From contig NZ_VZPV01000006.1 in the NCBI RefSeq assembly GCF_008801405.1, positions 1 through 50,899 of the forward strand: 50,899 bases of DNA, read 5' to 3'. The stretch comes from Ralstonia insidiosa (GTDB lineage: Bacteria > Pseudomonadota > Gammaproteobacteria > Burkholderiales > Burkholderiaceae). The notes below the pieces were generated by a model. The model saw nothing but the letters and a program-made list of their open reading frames with translations, searched no databases and had not been told where the DNA came from. Numbering within the stretch: position 1 is the first letter of the stretch; each line of letters starts with the position of its first letter. Made by a program: the position numbers and the translations under genes. This document shows, piece after piece, positions 32,233-39,061 of this stretch.

Positions 32233-32632
32233 CAACGACGCGCTCGTTGTACTTCCCCCGATTCACGATGGGGCGGCCGAGCCTGATACCGTCGTCTTTA
32301 CTCGCGCTGAGTGGGAGGCCGACGACGAATCGGAGGCGTTTGGCGTGCGCAAGATCGTGCCCAAGGCCAAGGAGAAAACGCCCGGGGTCAAGGCGGTGCT
32401 GATCTTTCACGACAGCTTCCTGCGGGCCAAGCGGCGGATGAAGGAATGCACCTCCATCCGGCCGGTCATCGATCTGCCGGAAATCATCAGCGCCATGATC
32501 GACGTCTGCGACGCCGATCCTGCCGTCATGGAGAAGGTCGGAAAAAAGATGCTCGAACGCCGGGCGCAGCAACTGGCCGAATTGCAAAACGGAGTCAGGT
32601 TCGGTCCCAGCAGCGGGAAGCAATCCAGCTAG
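32210..32632 (+). CDS. Hypothetical protein co-transcribed with the 31549 gene
   Basis: A 140-residue protein with AGGAGG 9 nt ahead of its ATG, overlapping the previous gene by 23 bases. The N-terminal half is acidic and the C-terminal half helical and basic (KRRMKECTSIRPVIDLPEIISAM ... KKMLERRAQQLAELQ). No family was recognised. It ends 12 nt before the first iteron, so it may interact with replication control. Confidence 0.6.
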   Translation: MDNQKPHDNDALVVLPPIHDGAAEPDTVVFTRAEWEADDESEAFGVRKIVPKAKEKTPGVKAVLIFHDSFLRAKRRMKECTSIRPVIDLPEIISAMIDVCDADPAVMEKVGKKMLERRAQQLAELQNGVRFGPSSGKQSS

Positions 32633-32643
32633 GCCGACGATCC

Positions 32644-33014
32644 ATTGGGACATTTTCCGGGTTGCGATCCGCTGCGCCCGACGTGGCCAGCGGCACGCTG
32701 GCCACGTCGATCCGGGCGTCCGCAGGATTGTATTGGGACATTTTCCGGGTCGCCGGCGGCAACCCGGAAAATGCAGCAAGTCCTCGCTAACCTTCTGGCC
32801 GCACTACTGGGACAAGCCATTGGGACATTTTCCGGGTTGGCTGCAATCGGCAGTTGCCGCTGACCTGACGGTCAGCAGCAGCTGCCTCGCCGTTGCTGCG
32901 GAGGCCTATTGGGACATTTTCCGGGTTGGTTCGGGCGTGTGGATGCGTACGGCCGGCGTCGGCTCGCCGCCCCTGCTCCGACCTGGGACACGGCTATTGG
33001 GACATTTTCCGGGT
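32644..33014 (+). repeat. Iteron array I: five 19-bp repeats at 87-89-bp spacing
   Basis: ATTGGGACATTTTCCGGGT occurs at 32644, 32732, 32819, 32908 and 32996, all in plus orientation and almost without mismatch. Spacings are 88, 87, 89 and 88 bp. The second copy faces an inverted half (ACCCGGAAAATG, 32762-32773). The 69-bp gaps differ from each other; the first contains a perfect 12-bp hairpin (32681-32707). The array lies just beyond the 3' end of rep and presumably binds Rep. Confidence 0.85.
32681..32707 (+). terminator. Perfect 12-bp hairpin in the first iteron gap
   Basis: ACGTGGCCAGCG-GCA-CGCTGGCCACGT, 48 nt after the stop of the 32210 gene. No T-run follows, so it is either a factor-dependent terminator or a structural part of the iteron array. 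Confidence 0.4.
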
Positions 33015-33043
33015 GAAGTTGGCGGCACCTGGGCCGCCACCTA

Positions 33044-33799
33044 TCAGAAAAGCGCCCCTTGGGGCGAGACGCGAAACCGGAAGTCCAGCTTGACGACTTT
33101 GCGACCGGCCGTCTCGGGTTCCCATTCGATGTGCAGGCCGTTTTTCTCCCGCAGCTCCTTCACGGCCGGCTCGATGACGCGCCGGCGCAGATCCTTGAAG
33201 TTCTTGCGCTGGCTTTCGGACGCATCCATTGCCCGATGAAATTCCTCGATCGTCGGCGTGTATCGGCCGGTGGCCGCCCAGGACTTGAAGCACTCGAACA
33301 GGCGCCAGGCGTAGACCGAGCGCAGAGCGGCCGCCTGGCGCAGCTTGTAGGTCGTGAATTCCTGGCGCAAGCCGAACAGGTGCGGCACCACTTCCTGGAA
33401 CCAGACCAGTTCGATCCAGCCCTCGCCCTTGTGATACTTCGCACTACCCACCCAGCGGAACTTGAATTCCTCCGGCCCTCTGCGGGTTTCCCGCACCGTG
33501 CGCACGTAGCGGTTGAACAGGCTGTCGCTAGCCCCCTGCAGCTGCTCGTATGCCGTGTTGGCATCCACGCCGAAGGCCTCGGCGTACTCGGCCGCAGAGA
33601 GCCGCACCCGCCAGGCGCCTTCCCTTCGCAGCTCGACAAACGGGATCGAGTCGTTCTTTGCGATGCACGCTGCAATTAACCGCTTTTCGGCCAACGTCAG
33701 GCTGTGTGCTGCCCGCGTGAGCGCGTTGCTCATGGTGACGTTGCGTTCGGCCAGCGCCGGCTCGCTGTACGCGACCGGCTTGTCTTCCTCGACTACCAT
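33044..33799 (-). CDS. rep: Replication initiator, Rep_3/RepB family
   Basis: A 251-residue Rep with the two winged-helix layout: NALTRAAHSLTLAEKRLIAAC at the start, LSAAEYAEAFGVDANTAYEQLQGAS, and later SVYAWRLFECFKSW and a C-terminal TIEEFHRAMDASESQRKNFKDLRRRVIEPAVKEL. ATG at 33797-33799 (minus) is preceded by GGAAG; this ribosome-binding site lies inside an inverted iteron, so Rep should repress itself. It binds the iterons on both sides to start replication at the adjacent origin. Confidence 0.92.
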   Translation of the reverse strand: MVVEEDKPVAYSEPALAERNVTMSNALTRAAHSLTLAEKRLIAACIAKNDSIPFVELRREGAWRVRLSAAEYAEAFGVDANTAYEQLQGASDSLFNRYVRTVRETRRGPEEFKFRWVGSAKYHKGEGWIELVWFQEVVPHLFGLRQEFTTYKLRQAAALRSVYAWRLFECFKSWAATGRYTPTIEEFHRAMDASESQRKNFKDLRRRVIEPAVKELREKNGLHIEWEPETAGRKVVKLDFRFRVSPQGALF

Positions 33800-34005
33800 T
33801 GGGTCATCTTCCGGGGTATTGGGACACCAACAAACATAGCCCAATTGGCGTATTGGGTCAACAACTGTTGCATGCCACCTGTGGATGGCACCCGGAAAAT
33901 GTCCCAGTGCTCCTGTGGACAGCACCCGGAAAAAGACCTAGAAACCCGGAAAATGACCACTTTGCGCCCGGGAAAAGGCCCAATAGACCCGGAAAAAGAC
34001 CCAAT
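33798..34005 (-). repeat. Iteron array II: inverted, tightly packed
   Basis: Minus-orientation iterons: 33798-33816 (over the rep start), then 33890-33908, 33924-33942, 33944-33962, 33966-33984 and 33987-34005. The last four are spaced 20-22 bp, about two helical turns, as in classical origins. The 33890 copy differs from the array I consensus at one base; the others at three or more. Confidence 0.85.
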
Positions 34006-34111
34006 GAGGCCGTTTTTGCCACGTTAAATCAATGAGTTACGCCGTCTAAAACGATTTAAAAACGGTAAAACGTAAACCAAAAACACGCGTGCGAGGCTTA
34101 CCTGTGGATAA
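33890..34111. other. Vegetative replication origin (oriV)
   Basis: Closely packed iterons (33890-34005) are followed by an AT-rich stretch (about 34023-34088, with runs such as AAACGATTTAAAAACGG), the likely unwinding element, and a perfect DnaA box TTATCCACA on the minus strand (34103-34111). This order, next to rep, is the standard layout of iteron-controlled origins. Confidence 0.8.
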
Positions 34112-34577
34112 CCGTCCCGCCGCGACCTTTAACCCCACCCGGGCGCTTCGCGCCCACCCGTGAGGGTTGTTCATCGACGCCCCGCACGCGGGGCTATCAC
34201 GCGCGCAAGCGCGCTTGACTGCCCCGATCGCCAGCACAACCGCAGAGCCGGATTGCCCCGGCTACGCCGGGTCGGCGCTCTCCCCACGCCTTCGGCGCGG
34301 GTCCCCGGGCGCCTCAATCCGGGCGCGACGGCGCGCGCAAGCACATTTCCGCTCATCCAAGGCAAGTTGCTGGCAGAGAGAGGGTCGGGTCGGCCACCGC
34401 GAGGGCTCTAGGACGCGTATACGGGCGCTCAGAGCGTTTTTTTCGGGCTGGTTGACCCTCCGGGGTGTCCTGGATGGGTCTATGCGGTCCAAAAAAGCGC
34501 TCGGAGTGAAAAACATAGAGCGTGTACACGTACTCATCGCGATAATGGCGACACATTCCATCGGGAGGGGAAAGCTG
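34112..34577. other. Gene-free stretch between oriV and the SprT-like gene
   Basis: About 465 bp with GC-rich inverted words (e.g. GCGCGC-AA-GCGCGC, about 34200) and a 14-bp word AGAGCGTGTACACG at 34517-34530 that is also present at 31476-31489. Open frames here are Arg/Ala-rich and probably not coding. Confidence 0.5.
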
Positions 34578-35231
34578 ATGCGCCATGCCAATCGTGAAGC
34601 CTGGTTGAACCACGTTGCACGCCGCATGGCGCCAATGTTCGCAGCGCTCGATGCCCCGCTGCCTGGTCGGATTCGGATCGCCATCGGATTCACGTCGACA
34701 GGCCAGCGCGGTAAGCGGATTGGCGAGTGCTGGGACACCAGCTGCAGCGAAGATGCACACTTCGAGATCTTCATTCGGCCTGACCTGGTGGAGTCGGCCG
34801 ACCTGATGCCCATGCAAGTCGCCGCGATCCTTGCGCACGAGCTCGTGCACGCCGCGGTCGGCCTCGATGCTGGCCACCGCAAGCCCTTTCGGGATGTTGC
34901 GGTCGGGATTGGCCTGAAGGGTCCGATGCGATCAACGACGGCCGGCCCGCGCTTTGAGGAAAGTGTCACGCCAATCCTGGACGAGGCCGGGCCACTGCCG
35001 CATGCGCGCTTGCGGACCAGGCCAGACGCAGATAGCTCGGACGATGGCGAGGCGCCAGGGATCAAGACGACGGCGCCGAAGAAACAGACGCGGCGGCACA
35101 TCAAGTGCAAGTGCGGAAGCTGCGGCTACACGGCCCGGACTTCTCGGAAGTGGTTAGATCTCGTCGGGGCGCCCCTCTGCCCCAAGCACGGCGCCATGGC
35201 CGTGTGCGCGCAGGACGATGGCCAGGACTAG
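34578..35231 (+). CDS. SprT-like zinc metallopeptidase with zinc ribbon
   Basis: A 217-residue protein; the ATG at 34578 follows GGGAGGGGAAAG. The active-site motif HELVHAAVG (HExxH) near residue 94 and a C-terminal zinc ribbon (CKCGSCGYTAR ... CPKHG) match SprT/SPRTN-like proteins. Relatives act on DNA-bound or ubiquitin-like-tagged proteins; in plasmids the role is unknown. An anti-restriction or DNA-protein-crosslink role would be speculation. Longer in-frame starts (34167) run through non-coding DNA. Confidence 0.8.
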   Translation: MRHANREAWLNHVARRMAPMFAALDAPLPGRIRIAIGFTSTGQRGKRIGECWDTSCSEDAHFEIFIRPDLVESADLMPMQVAAILAHELVHAAVGLDAGHRKPFRDVAVGIGLKGPMRSTTAGPRFEESVTPILDEAGPLPHARLRTRPDADSSDDGEAPGIKTTAPKKQTRRHIKCKCGSCGYTARTSRKWLDLVGAPLCPKHGAMAVCAQDDGQD

Positions 35232-35254
35232 CTCCGCGTAAAAACTCAACTCAG

Positions 35255-35399
35255 CGCATCAATGCGATTGAAGCACTTAAACACTCAACTCAAAAGAGTG
35301 ACGCATATACGCAACTCATCAACTCAAATGAGTTGATAAAGTGATGCGCTACTCTTATACTTAACTCTGTTACTCAACTCAAATGAGGTGATGATGTGA
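35255..35399. repeat. Centromere-like array of ACTC boxes (parH/parC type)
   Basis: About 13 ACTC/GAGT boxes in 145 bp, often paired as ACTCAACTC and sometimes mirrored (AACTCAAATGAGTT at 35323-35336). ParG of plasmid TP228 recognises ACTC boxes separated by AT-rich spacers, and the partner genes here are ParF/ParG-like, so this is the probable centromere and operator of the par operon. Confidence 0.8.
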
Positions 35400-36043
35400 G
35401 TATGATCGTGCTTGTGGCAGCAGAGAAGGGCGGTACGGGGAAGTCCACCATTGCCAGCAACATCGCCGTGCATCTGGTTCGCCAGAATGTCGATGTTGTC
35501 CTGGTCGATACCGATGGCCAAGCGACATGCGCTCGGTTTTCCGAACGACGCGACGAAGCGGGTATCGGCCCAGCGGTGCCGTGTATCCAGCGGACGGGCG
35601 ATGTCGCGGCGACGCTGCGCGATTTATCGCGGCGCTACCAGGTGATTGTGGTAGACGCCGGCGGCCGCGATTCCCGCGAAATGCGGTCGGCAATGGCTGT
35701 TTCCAACCTGTTGCTGGTGCCTACCCGCGCCAGCCAGGCCGATCTGGAGACGCTGCCGAAGGTCAACGAACTAGTCAGCTTGGCCCGAGGCCTGAATCCC
35801 GACCTGAAGGCCTTCGCGGTGCTGTCGATGGCGCCGTCCAATCCGACGATTCGAGAGGTGGACGACGCGCGCGAGGCGCTAAGCCAGTTCGATCAGCTCG
35901 AACTGGCGGACACCATCATCCGCGACCGGAAGGTCTACCGTGATGCGTTACTCAACGGAAATGGAGTGGTTGAGTTGAGTAATTCCCAGGCGTGCGCCGA
36001 GATCCAGCTGCTCGCCCAGGAATTCTTTGAGGTCGCCGCGTAG
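35396..36043 (+). CDS. parF: Partition ATPase ParA/ParF
   Basis: A 215-residue short ParA (type Ib) with the deviant Walker A KGGTGKST near residue 10, the Walker A' region VVLVDTDGQA and Walker B-like VIVVDAGGRD. It lacks the N-terminal HTH of type Ia ParA proteins, as expected for ParF. Start is the GTG at 35396 with GAGGTGA upstream; ATG at 35402 is possible. It moves plasmid copies together with the small protein encoded next. Confidence 0.92.
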   Translation: MSMIVLVAAEKGGTGKSTIASNIAVHLVRQNVDVVLVDTDGQATCARFSERRDEAGIGPAVPCIQRTGDVAATLRDLSRRYQVIVVDAGGRDSREMRSAMAVSNLLLVPTRASQADLETLPKVNELVSLARGLNPDLKAFAVLSMAPSNPTIREVDDAREALSQFDQLELADTIIRDRKVYRDALLNGNGVVELSNSQACAEIQLLAQEFFEVAA

Positions 36044-36082
36044 GCGTGAGTGTTTAAGTAACAACTCTTTTGAGTTACGCAA

Positions 36083-36322
36083 ATGAGTAAATTTAAGATT
36101 GCCACCAAGAGCTCCGATGCCGGTAAGCCGGTGTCGCGGGACGAATTTGTCGGCGGCGCTGCGATGGTCCAGTCGCAGGTCGGAAACCGGCCCCTTAAGC
36201 CCGTGCGCGTGAACTTCGACCTGGACCCGGACGAACATCGGCGTTTGAAGATGCGAGCAGTTGAGGCGGGCATTTCCATCGCAGATCTCGTGCGCGGTCT
36301 GATCCGCAAGGAAATCAGCTAG
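36083..36322 (+). CDS. parG: ParG-like ribbon-helix-helix centromere-binding protein
   Basis: A 79-residue protein: a flexible basic N-terminal tail, then KPVRVNFDLDPDEHRRLKMRAVEAGISIADLVRGLIRKEI, a ribbon-helix-helix domain. Size, layout and position match ParG, which binds the centromere through ACTC boxes and stimulates ParF through its tail. The 36044-36080 gap has three more boxes. It may also regulate distant promoters that carry such boxes. Confidence 0.85.
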   Translation: MSKFKIATKSSDAGKPVSRDEFVGGAAMVQSQVGNRPLKPVRVNFDLDPDEHRRLKMRAVEAGISIADLVRGLIRKEIS

Positions 36323-36373
36323 CTGATGCTCAACTCAACGGCTTAACCCAATAACTCAACTCATGAGGAAAGC
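36323..36373. promoter_or_regulatory. ACTC-box operator before the 36374 gene
   Basis: Contains GCTCAACTCAACGG and ATAACTCAACTCATGAGG, four boxes in 40 bp, the last overlapping the ribosome-binding site of the 36374 gene. This suggests ParG-like repression of the following gene block. Confidence 0.6.
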
Positions 36374-36679
36374 ATGGCCAAGATGACGGATGCAGAACGA
36401 GCCGCCCTGGAACGCCTGATCTCGCACGCGATGCGCGACAGCGGGCAGAGCCGACGTGTCGCCGACTTTCTGTTGGCATGGTGGAACCCGGGCCAATGCG
36501 GTGGGTTCGATATCACCGTGACCTGGGGGCTCGACGACGAGATCGTGGAGGACGTGGTGGTCGTGTTTGGCTATGCCGCACGGAACAACCACTATCCGGA
36601 CACCTTGGGCTACGGCTCGCAATTTGAGGCCATTGTCAGGGCGTGGCGGCCGGAACTGGTATCCGAAGAAGGTCAGTGA
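36374..36679 (+). CDS. DUF7673-like small plasmid protein
   Basis: A 101-residue protein with RDSGQSRRVADFLLAWWNPGQCGGFDI, the typical pattern of a widespread uncharacterised plasmid and chromosome family (DUF7673, named from memory). The C-terminal half (VVVFGYAARNNHYPDTLGY) differs from what is usual. GAGGAAAG precedes the ATG and overlaps ACTC boxes. Function unknown. Confidence 0.65.
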   Translation: MAKMTDAERAALERLISHAMRDSGQSRRVADFLLAWWNPGQCGGFDITVTWGLDDEIVEDVVVVFGYAARNNHYPDTLGYGSQFEAIVRAWRPELVSEEGQ

Positions 36680-36728
36680 TTCCCAGGGGAACGCCGGCCG
36701 CACCGGCATAACGAAAAGAGGACAAAAA

Positions 36729-36926
36729 ATGGTTAAGGATCTCGGAATTCATCCGCCCAACACGCTCATTCTCGATAGCGTGACCTTCTGCGTGGACTTT
36801 TCTAAGGTTTCCATCGAAGGCGGTCACCCGATGGGACCAGTGTTCGCATATGGGGCGGCAAGAGCAGTCTTGTCGGCCAATGACGCAGAGCGGCTTGTTG
36901 CTGCTGGCGTCAAGGACAATCGCTAG
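36729..36926 (+). CDS. Small hypothetical protein
   Basis: A 65-residue protein; AAAGAGGAC stands 6 nt before the ATG at 36729. Sequence IHPPNTLILDSVTFCVDFSKVSIEGG suggests a small beta-rich fold. No family was recognised. Lies in a block of small plus-strand genes behind the par operon. Confidence 0.5.
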   Translation: MVKDLGIHPPNTLILDSVTFCVDFSKVSIEGGHPMGPVFAYGAARAVLSANDAERLVAAGVKDNR

Positions 36927-37014
36927 ATAGAGATGGGCCGGGCATCCTGGAGGATCAGGATTTGCGAGTGCCTGTCGAACCTCGCCAATGACAACCAGAT
37001 GGATGGAGGATGAA

Positions 37015-37371
37015 ATGTATGCCGTAATCGAAAAGTCGCTCGGTGGGCTAACGCTTCCGTACTACCTGCGCCACCTTTGCTTTGCCCTGATTTTCCCGCT
37101 CATGCTGTTCGCCCAGGTGAATCACCAGCCCGGCAGCGGTGGGATGTTCCTGCTCGCCGTGGTGAACACCCTGCTGTACCCGTATGCACGGTTCCTCTAT
37201 GAACGAGTTTGGGGCTTCATCATGGGGGATACCAAGTTCATGCTGGGCGTTCTCTGGGTGTCGCTGGGGAAGCTCGCCACCATGATGGCGTGCTGGTGCT
37301 TAGCCGTTTTCCTGGCGCCCATCAGCCTTGTATACCTCTACTATCTGCGCGAACGAACAGTGCAACAGTGA
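37015..37371 (+). CDS. Small membrane protein with three hydrophobic segments
   Basis: A 118-residue protein; ATG at 37015 follows GGAGGATGAA. Hydrophobic segments lie near residues 15-35, 42-62 and 80-108. The protein has no signal peptidase site. The topology would suit an exclusion, immunity or transport-accessory role, none of which can be shown from sequence. Confidence 0.6.
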   Translation: MYAVIEKSLGGLTLPYYLRHLCFALIFPLMLFAQVNHQPGSGGMFLLAVVNTLLYPYARFLYERVWGFIMGDTKFMLGVLWVSLGKLATMMACWCLAVFLAPISLVYLYYLRERTVQQ

Positions 37372-37407
37372 CCAGCTGCGTGCAAGAACCGGAAGAAGGG
37401 CTGAACA

Positions 37408-37863
37408 ATGCCAGTAAAAAGATTGCCGCCAGTTCCTGCAGGCGTGTCGATGTACTTTTACATGAGATTCGCTGCAGGCGACGAGTGGTATCGGTTTAAG
37501 ACGATGGCGGACATGCCACCTTGCTTGAAGCATGATTACCCGACACGTGATCTTGAATTTCGGGTTCCTCCGCTGTGCCACAGTTTTGAGATCGTCACCA
37601 TAGATCTGCGCGCCGCCCTCGCAACGTTGCCGGACAACGAGCAGTTGAACCTCAATCCGGCACGGTGGAGTCGTGTTCGGCGGGATTTAAGCGAAGGCTG
37701 GTGCTACACACCGTGGATGGGCGTGGAGCAGGGACGAGCAAGTCTGACGGACGGTCGCCACCGCATCGTTGCGATGATGAAATTTTTGGAGCTGGAGTAT
37801 GCCGAATTCGCTGTTCAACCCGAACACATTGCAACAGTGCGAGCGCAGGTCAAAACGCGCTGA
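37408..37863 (+). CDS. ParB/Srx-fold hypothetical protein
   Basis: A 151-residue protein with ASLTDGRHRIVAMMKFL, the DGRHR-x-x-A motif of ParB/sulfiredoxin-fold proteins, followed by a short beta end (YAEFAVQPEH). Upstream part (EIVTIDLRAALATLP) is compatible with that fold. It lacks an HTH domain, so it is not a partition ParB. Possible DNA-modification or defence-related role is inference only. Confidence 0.5.
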   Translation: MPVKRLPPVPAGVSMYFYMRFAAGDEWYRFKTMADMPPCLKHDYPTRDLEFRVPPLCHSFEIVTIDLRAALATLPDNEQLNLNPARWSRVRRDLSEGWCYTPWMGVEQGRASLTDGRHRIVAMMKFLELEYAEFAVQPEHIATVRAQVKTR

Positions 37864-37900
37864 CGCGAGCCACTGTGTGAGTAATTGCGGAAGGGTCACG

Positions 37901-38158
37901 ATGAAGAACCAAATTTTCGGACGAAAGGTCGGCTCTGGAAAAGACATGACTTGTCTAATCAGGGGTGACGGGGCATCGAGCGGCGGCAAGCCCGTCGACC
38001 CAGGTGTCATTGATGAGTTCGTCGTCGCGAACACGCGACGCGCGGTCAAACTGCTCCGAGAGAAGGGTGTGGAGGGTTACGTCCTGTTCGAGGGCGACCC
38101 GACACCATACGAATTCACGCCGGACGCAGATTTCGTCTATCCGGCTGTCATCCACTAG
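37901..38158 (+). CDS. Small hypothetical protein
   Basis: An 85-residue protein; GCGGAAGGG stands upstream of the ATG at 37901. C-terminal half reads TRRAVKLLREKGVEGYVLFEGDPTPYEFTPDADFVYPAV, an alpha/beta pattern. No family recognised. Confidence 0.5.
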   Translation: MKNQIFGRKVGSGKDMTCLIRGDGASSGGKPVDPGVIDEFVVANTRRAVKLLREKGVEGYVLFEGDPTPYEFTPDADFVYPAVIH

Positions 38159-38194
38159 GAAAACACAGGGAATAGGGCGCCCGAAAAATCTTCT

Positions 38195-38282
38195 TGCATC
38201 CTGCAAAAGTGCTCCATAGACTGGAACCTGTCTTTAGACGTCCTGCCATTCGTGGGTCGTCTAACGACGCTCCACGGATGGC
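38195..38282 (+). promoter_or_regulatory. Promoter plus structured leader, copy C
   Basis: -10 box TAGACT (38217-38222), 28 nt to the hairpin at 38245-38282. Outer arms GCCATTCGTGG/CCACGGATGGC (one G-U pair) and inner stem GTCGT-CTA-ACGAC; here both inner arms differ from copies A and B (GCGTC/GACGC) yet still pair. The ATG follows 27 nt later, after AAGGAGG. Confidence 0.75.
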
Positions 38283-38309
38283 CTCTTTTACCTTTGAAGG
38301 AGGTTCATC

Positions 38310-38759
38310 ATGTTGAATGCAGCTACCAAGACCACTGCCGTCCTGTTCCCGGTTTCCGACGATCGCCGCACTGAAAATGGTCCGCTGTTCTCGGGCTCCA
38401 TCAAGCTCGAAGATACGCAGATCCCGCTGGCAGCCTTCCTGAAGGATGCCGAGAGTGGTGAAAGTCAGTTCCTGGACCTGGCGGTGGGTGCAAGGGGGCA
38501 GCAGCACTTCTCGGGTCGGCTTTTCCGCAGCACCGAGAAGAAGAACGCCAAGTCGCCCGATTACACGGGTTATTTGATCGTTCTGCCCATGACGCCTGAT
38601 GTGCGCAATGAGTACACCAAGGAAGAATGGGAAGCTGCTCCGCGACTGAAGGTGTACGGTCGTCGCATGCGAAACGCGGACAATTCTCCGCGCATCTCGC
38701 TCGACATCGCACCGCCCAAGTCCGATGCACCCGTTGGTGATAACGAGCTCGCGTTTTAA
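38310..38759 (+). CDS. Hypothetical protein with SSB-like acidic tail, module leader C
   Basis: A 149-residue protein with GPLFSGSIKLEDTQIPLAAFL and KSPDYTGYLIVLP, a beta-rich pattern faintly like DUF736 or OB-fold proteins, ending in GDNELAF, which recalls the SSB C-terminal tip. It is a single-gene unit with the shared promoter-leader and its own terminator. A single-strand-DNA-related role is a guess from the tail. Confidence 0.55.
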   Translation: MLNAATKTTAVLFPVSDDRRTENGPLFSGSIKLEDTQIPLAAFLKDAESGESQFLDLAVGARGQQHFSGRLFRSTEKKNAKSPDYTGYLIVLPMTPDVRNEYTKEEWEAAPRLKVYGRRMRNADNSPRISLDIAPPKSDAPVGDNELAF

Positions 38760-38792
38760 CACGTGGAGTTGGCTCTGTGCCGACGCAGCACC

Positions 38793-38822
38793 AAGCGAGA
38801 GGGTTTCCCCCTCTCGCTTTTT
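38793..38822 (+). terminator. Rho-independent terminator
   Basis: AAGCGAGAGGG pairs with CCCTCTCGCTT around a short loop, followed by TTTT. It ends the 38310 gene and shares the stem core GCGAGAGGG with the terminator at 21484, another sign that these gene units have a common origin. Confidence 0.85.
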
Positions 38823-39061
38823 CATTTGCCGGCGTGCCGGCACTGGATGATTCTTCTGCATACCTGCGCGGCTGAAAGGCGAGCTTGCAGAGAGGTGGTT
38901 TGCCTGGTGCCGGTGGCCACGGGCACAACCTGGTGGTCATCCCCGCTGCTCGGCCCCGCGAGGCGCGCTGGCCGCGCGACAGCCTCCCAGATCCTCGCCG
39001 CCTCTCCATGTCCCCCAAGGGGACCCCTAGCGGCTCTAACCAGGCGCGGACACTCCCGACG

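Noticed and set aside
32644..33014. Regularly spaced 19-bp repeats resembling a CRISPR array
   Set aside because: Gaps are 68-70 bp, too long for spacers; no cas genes; the same repeat occurs inverted at the rep start. They are Rep iterons.
34167..34577. Long N-terminal extension of the SprT-like gene
   Set aside because: The extension is Arg/Ala-rich, runs through GC-rich non-coding DNA, and the start at 34578 has a strong ribosome-binding site.
21484..38822. Shared terminator stem GCGAGAGGG as an insertion-sequence end
   Set aside because: Only the stem is shared; no transposase or target duplication is present, and each copy works as a normal terminator.
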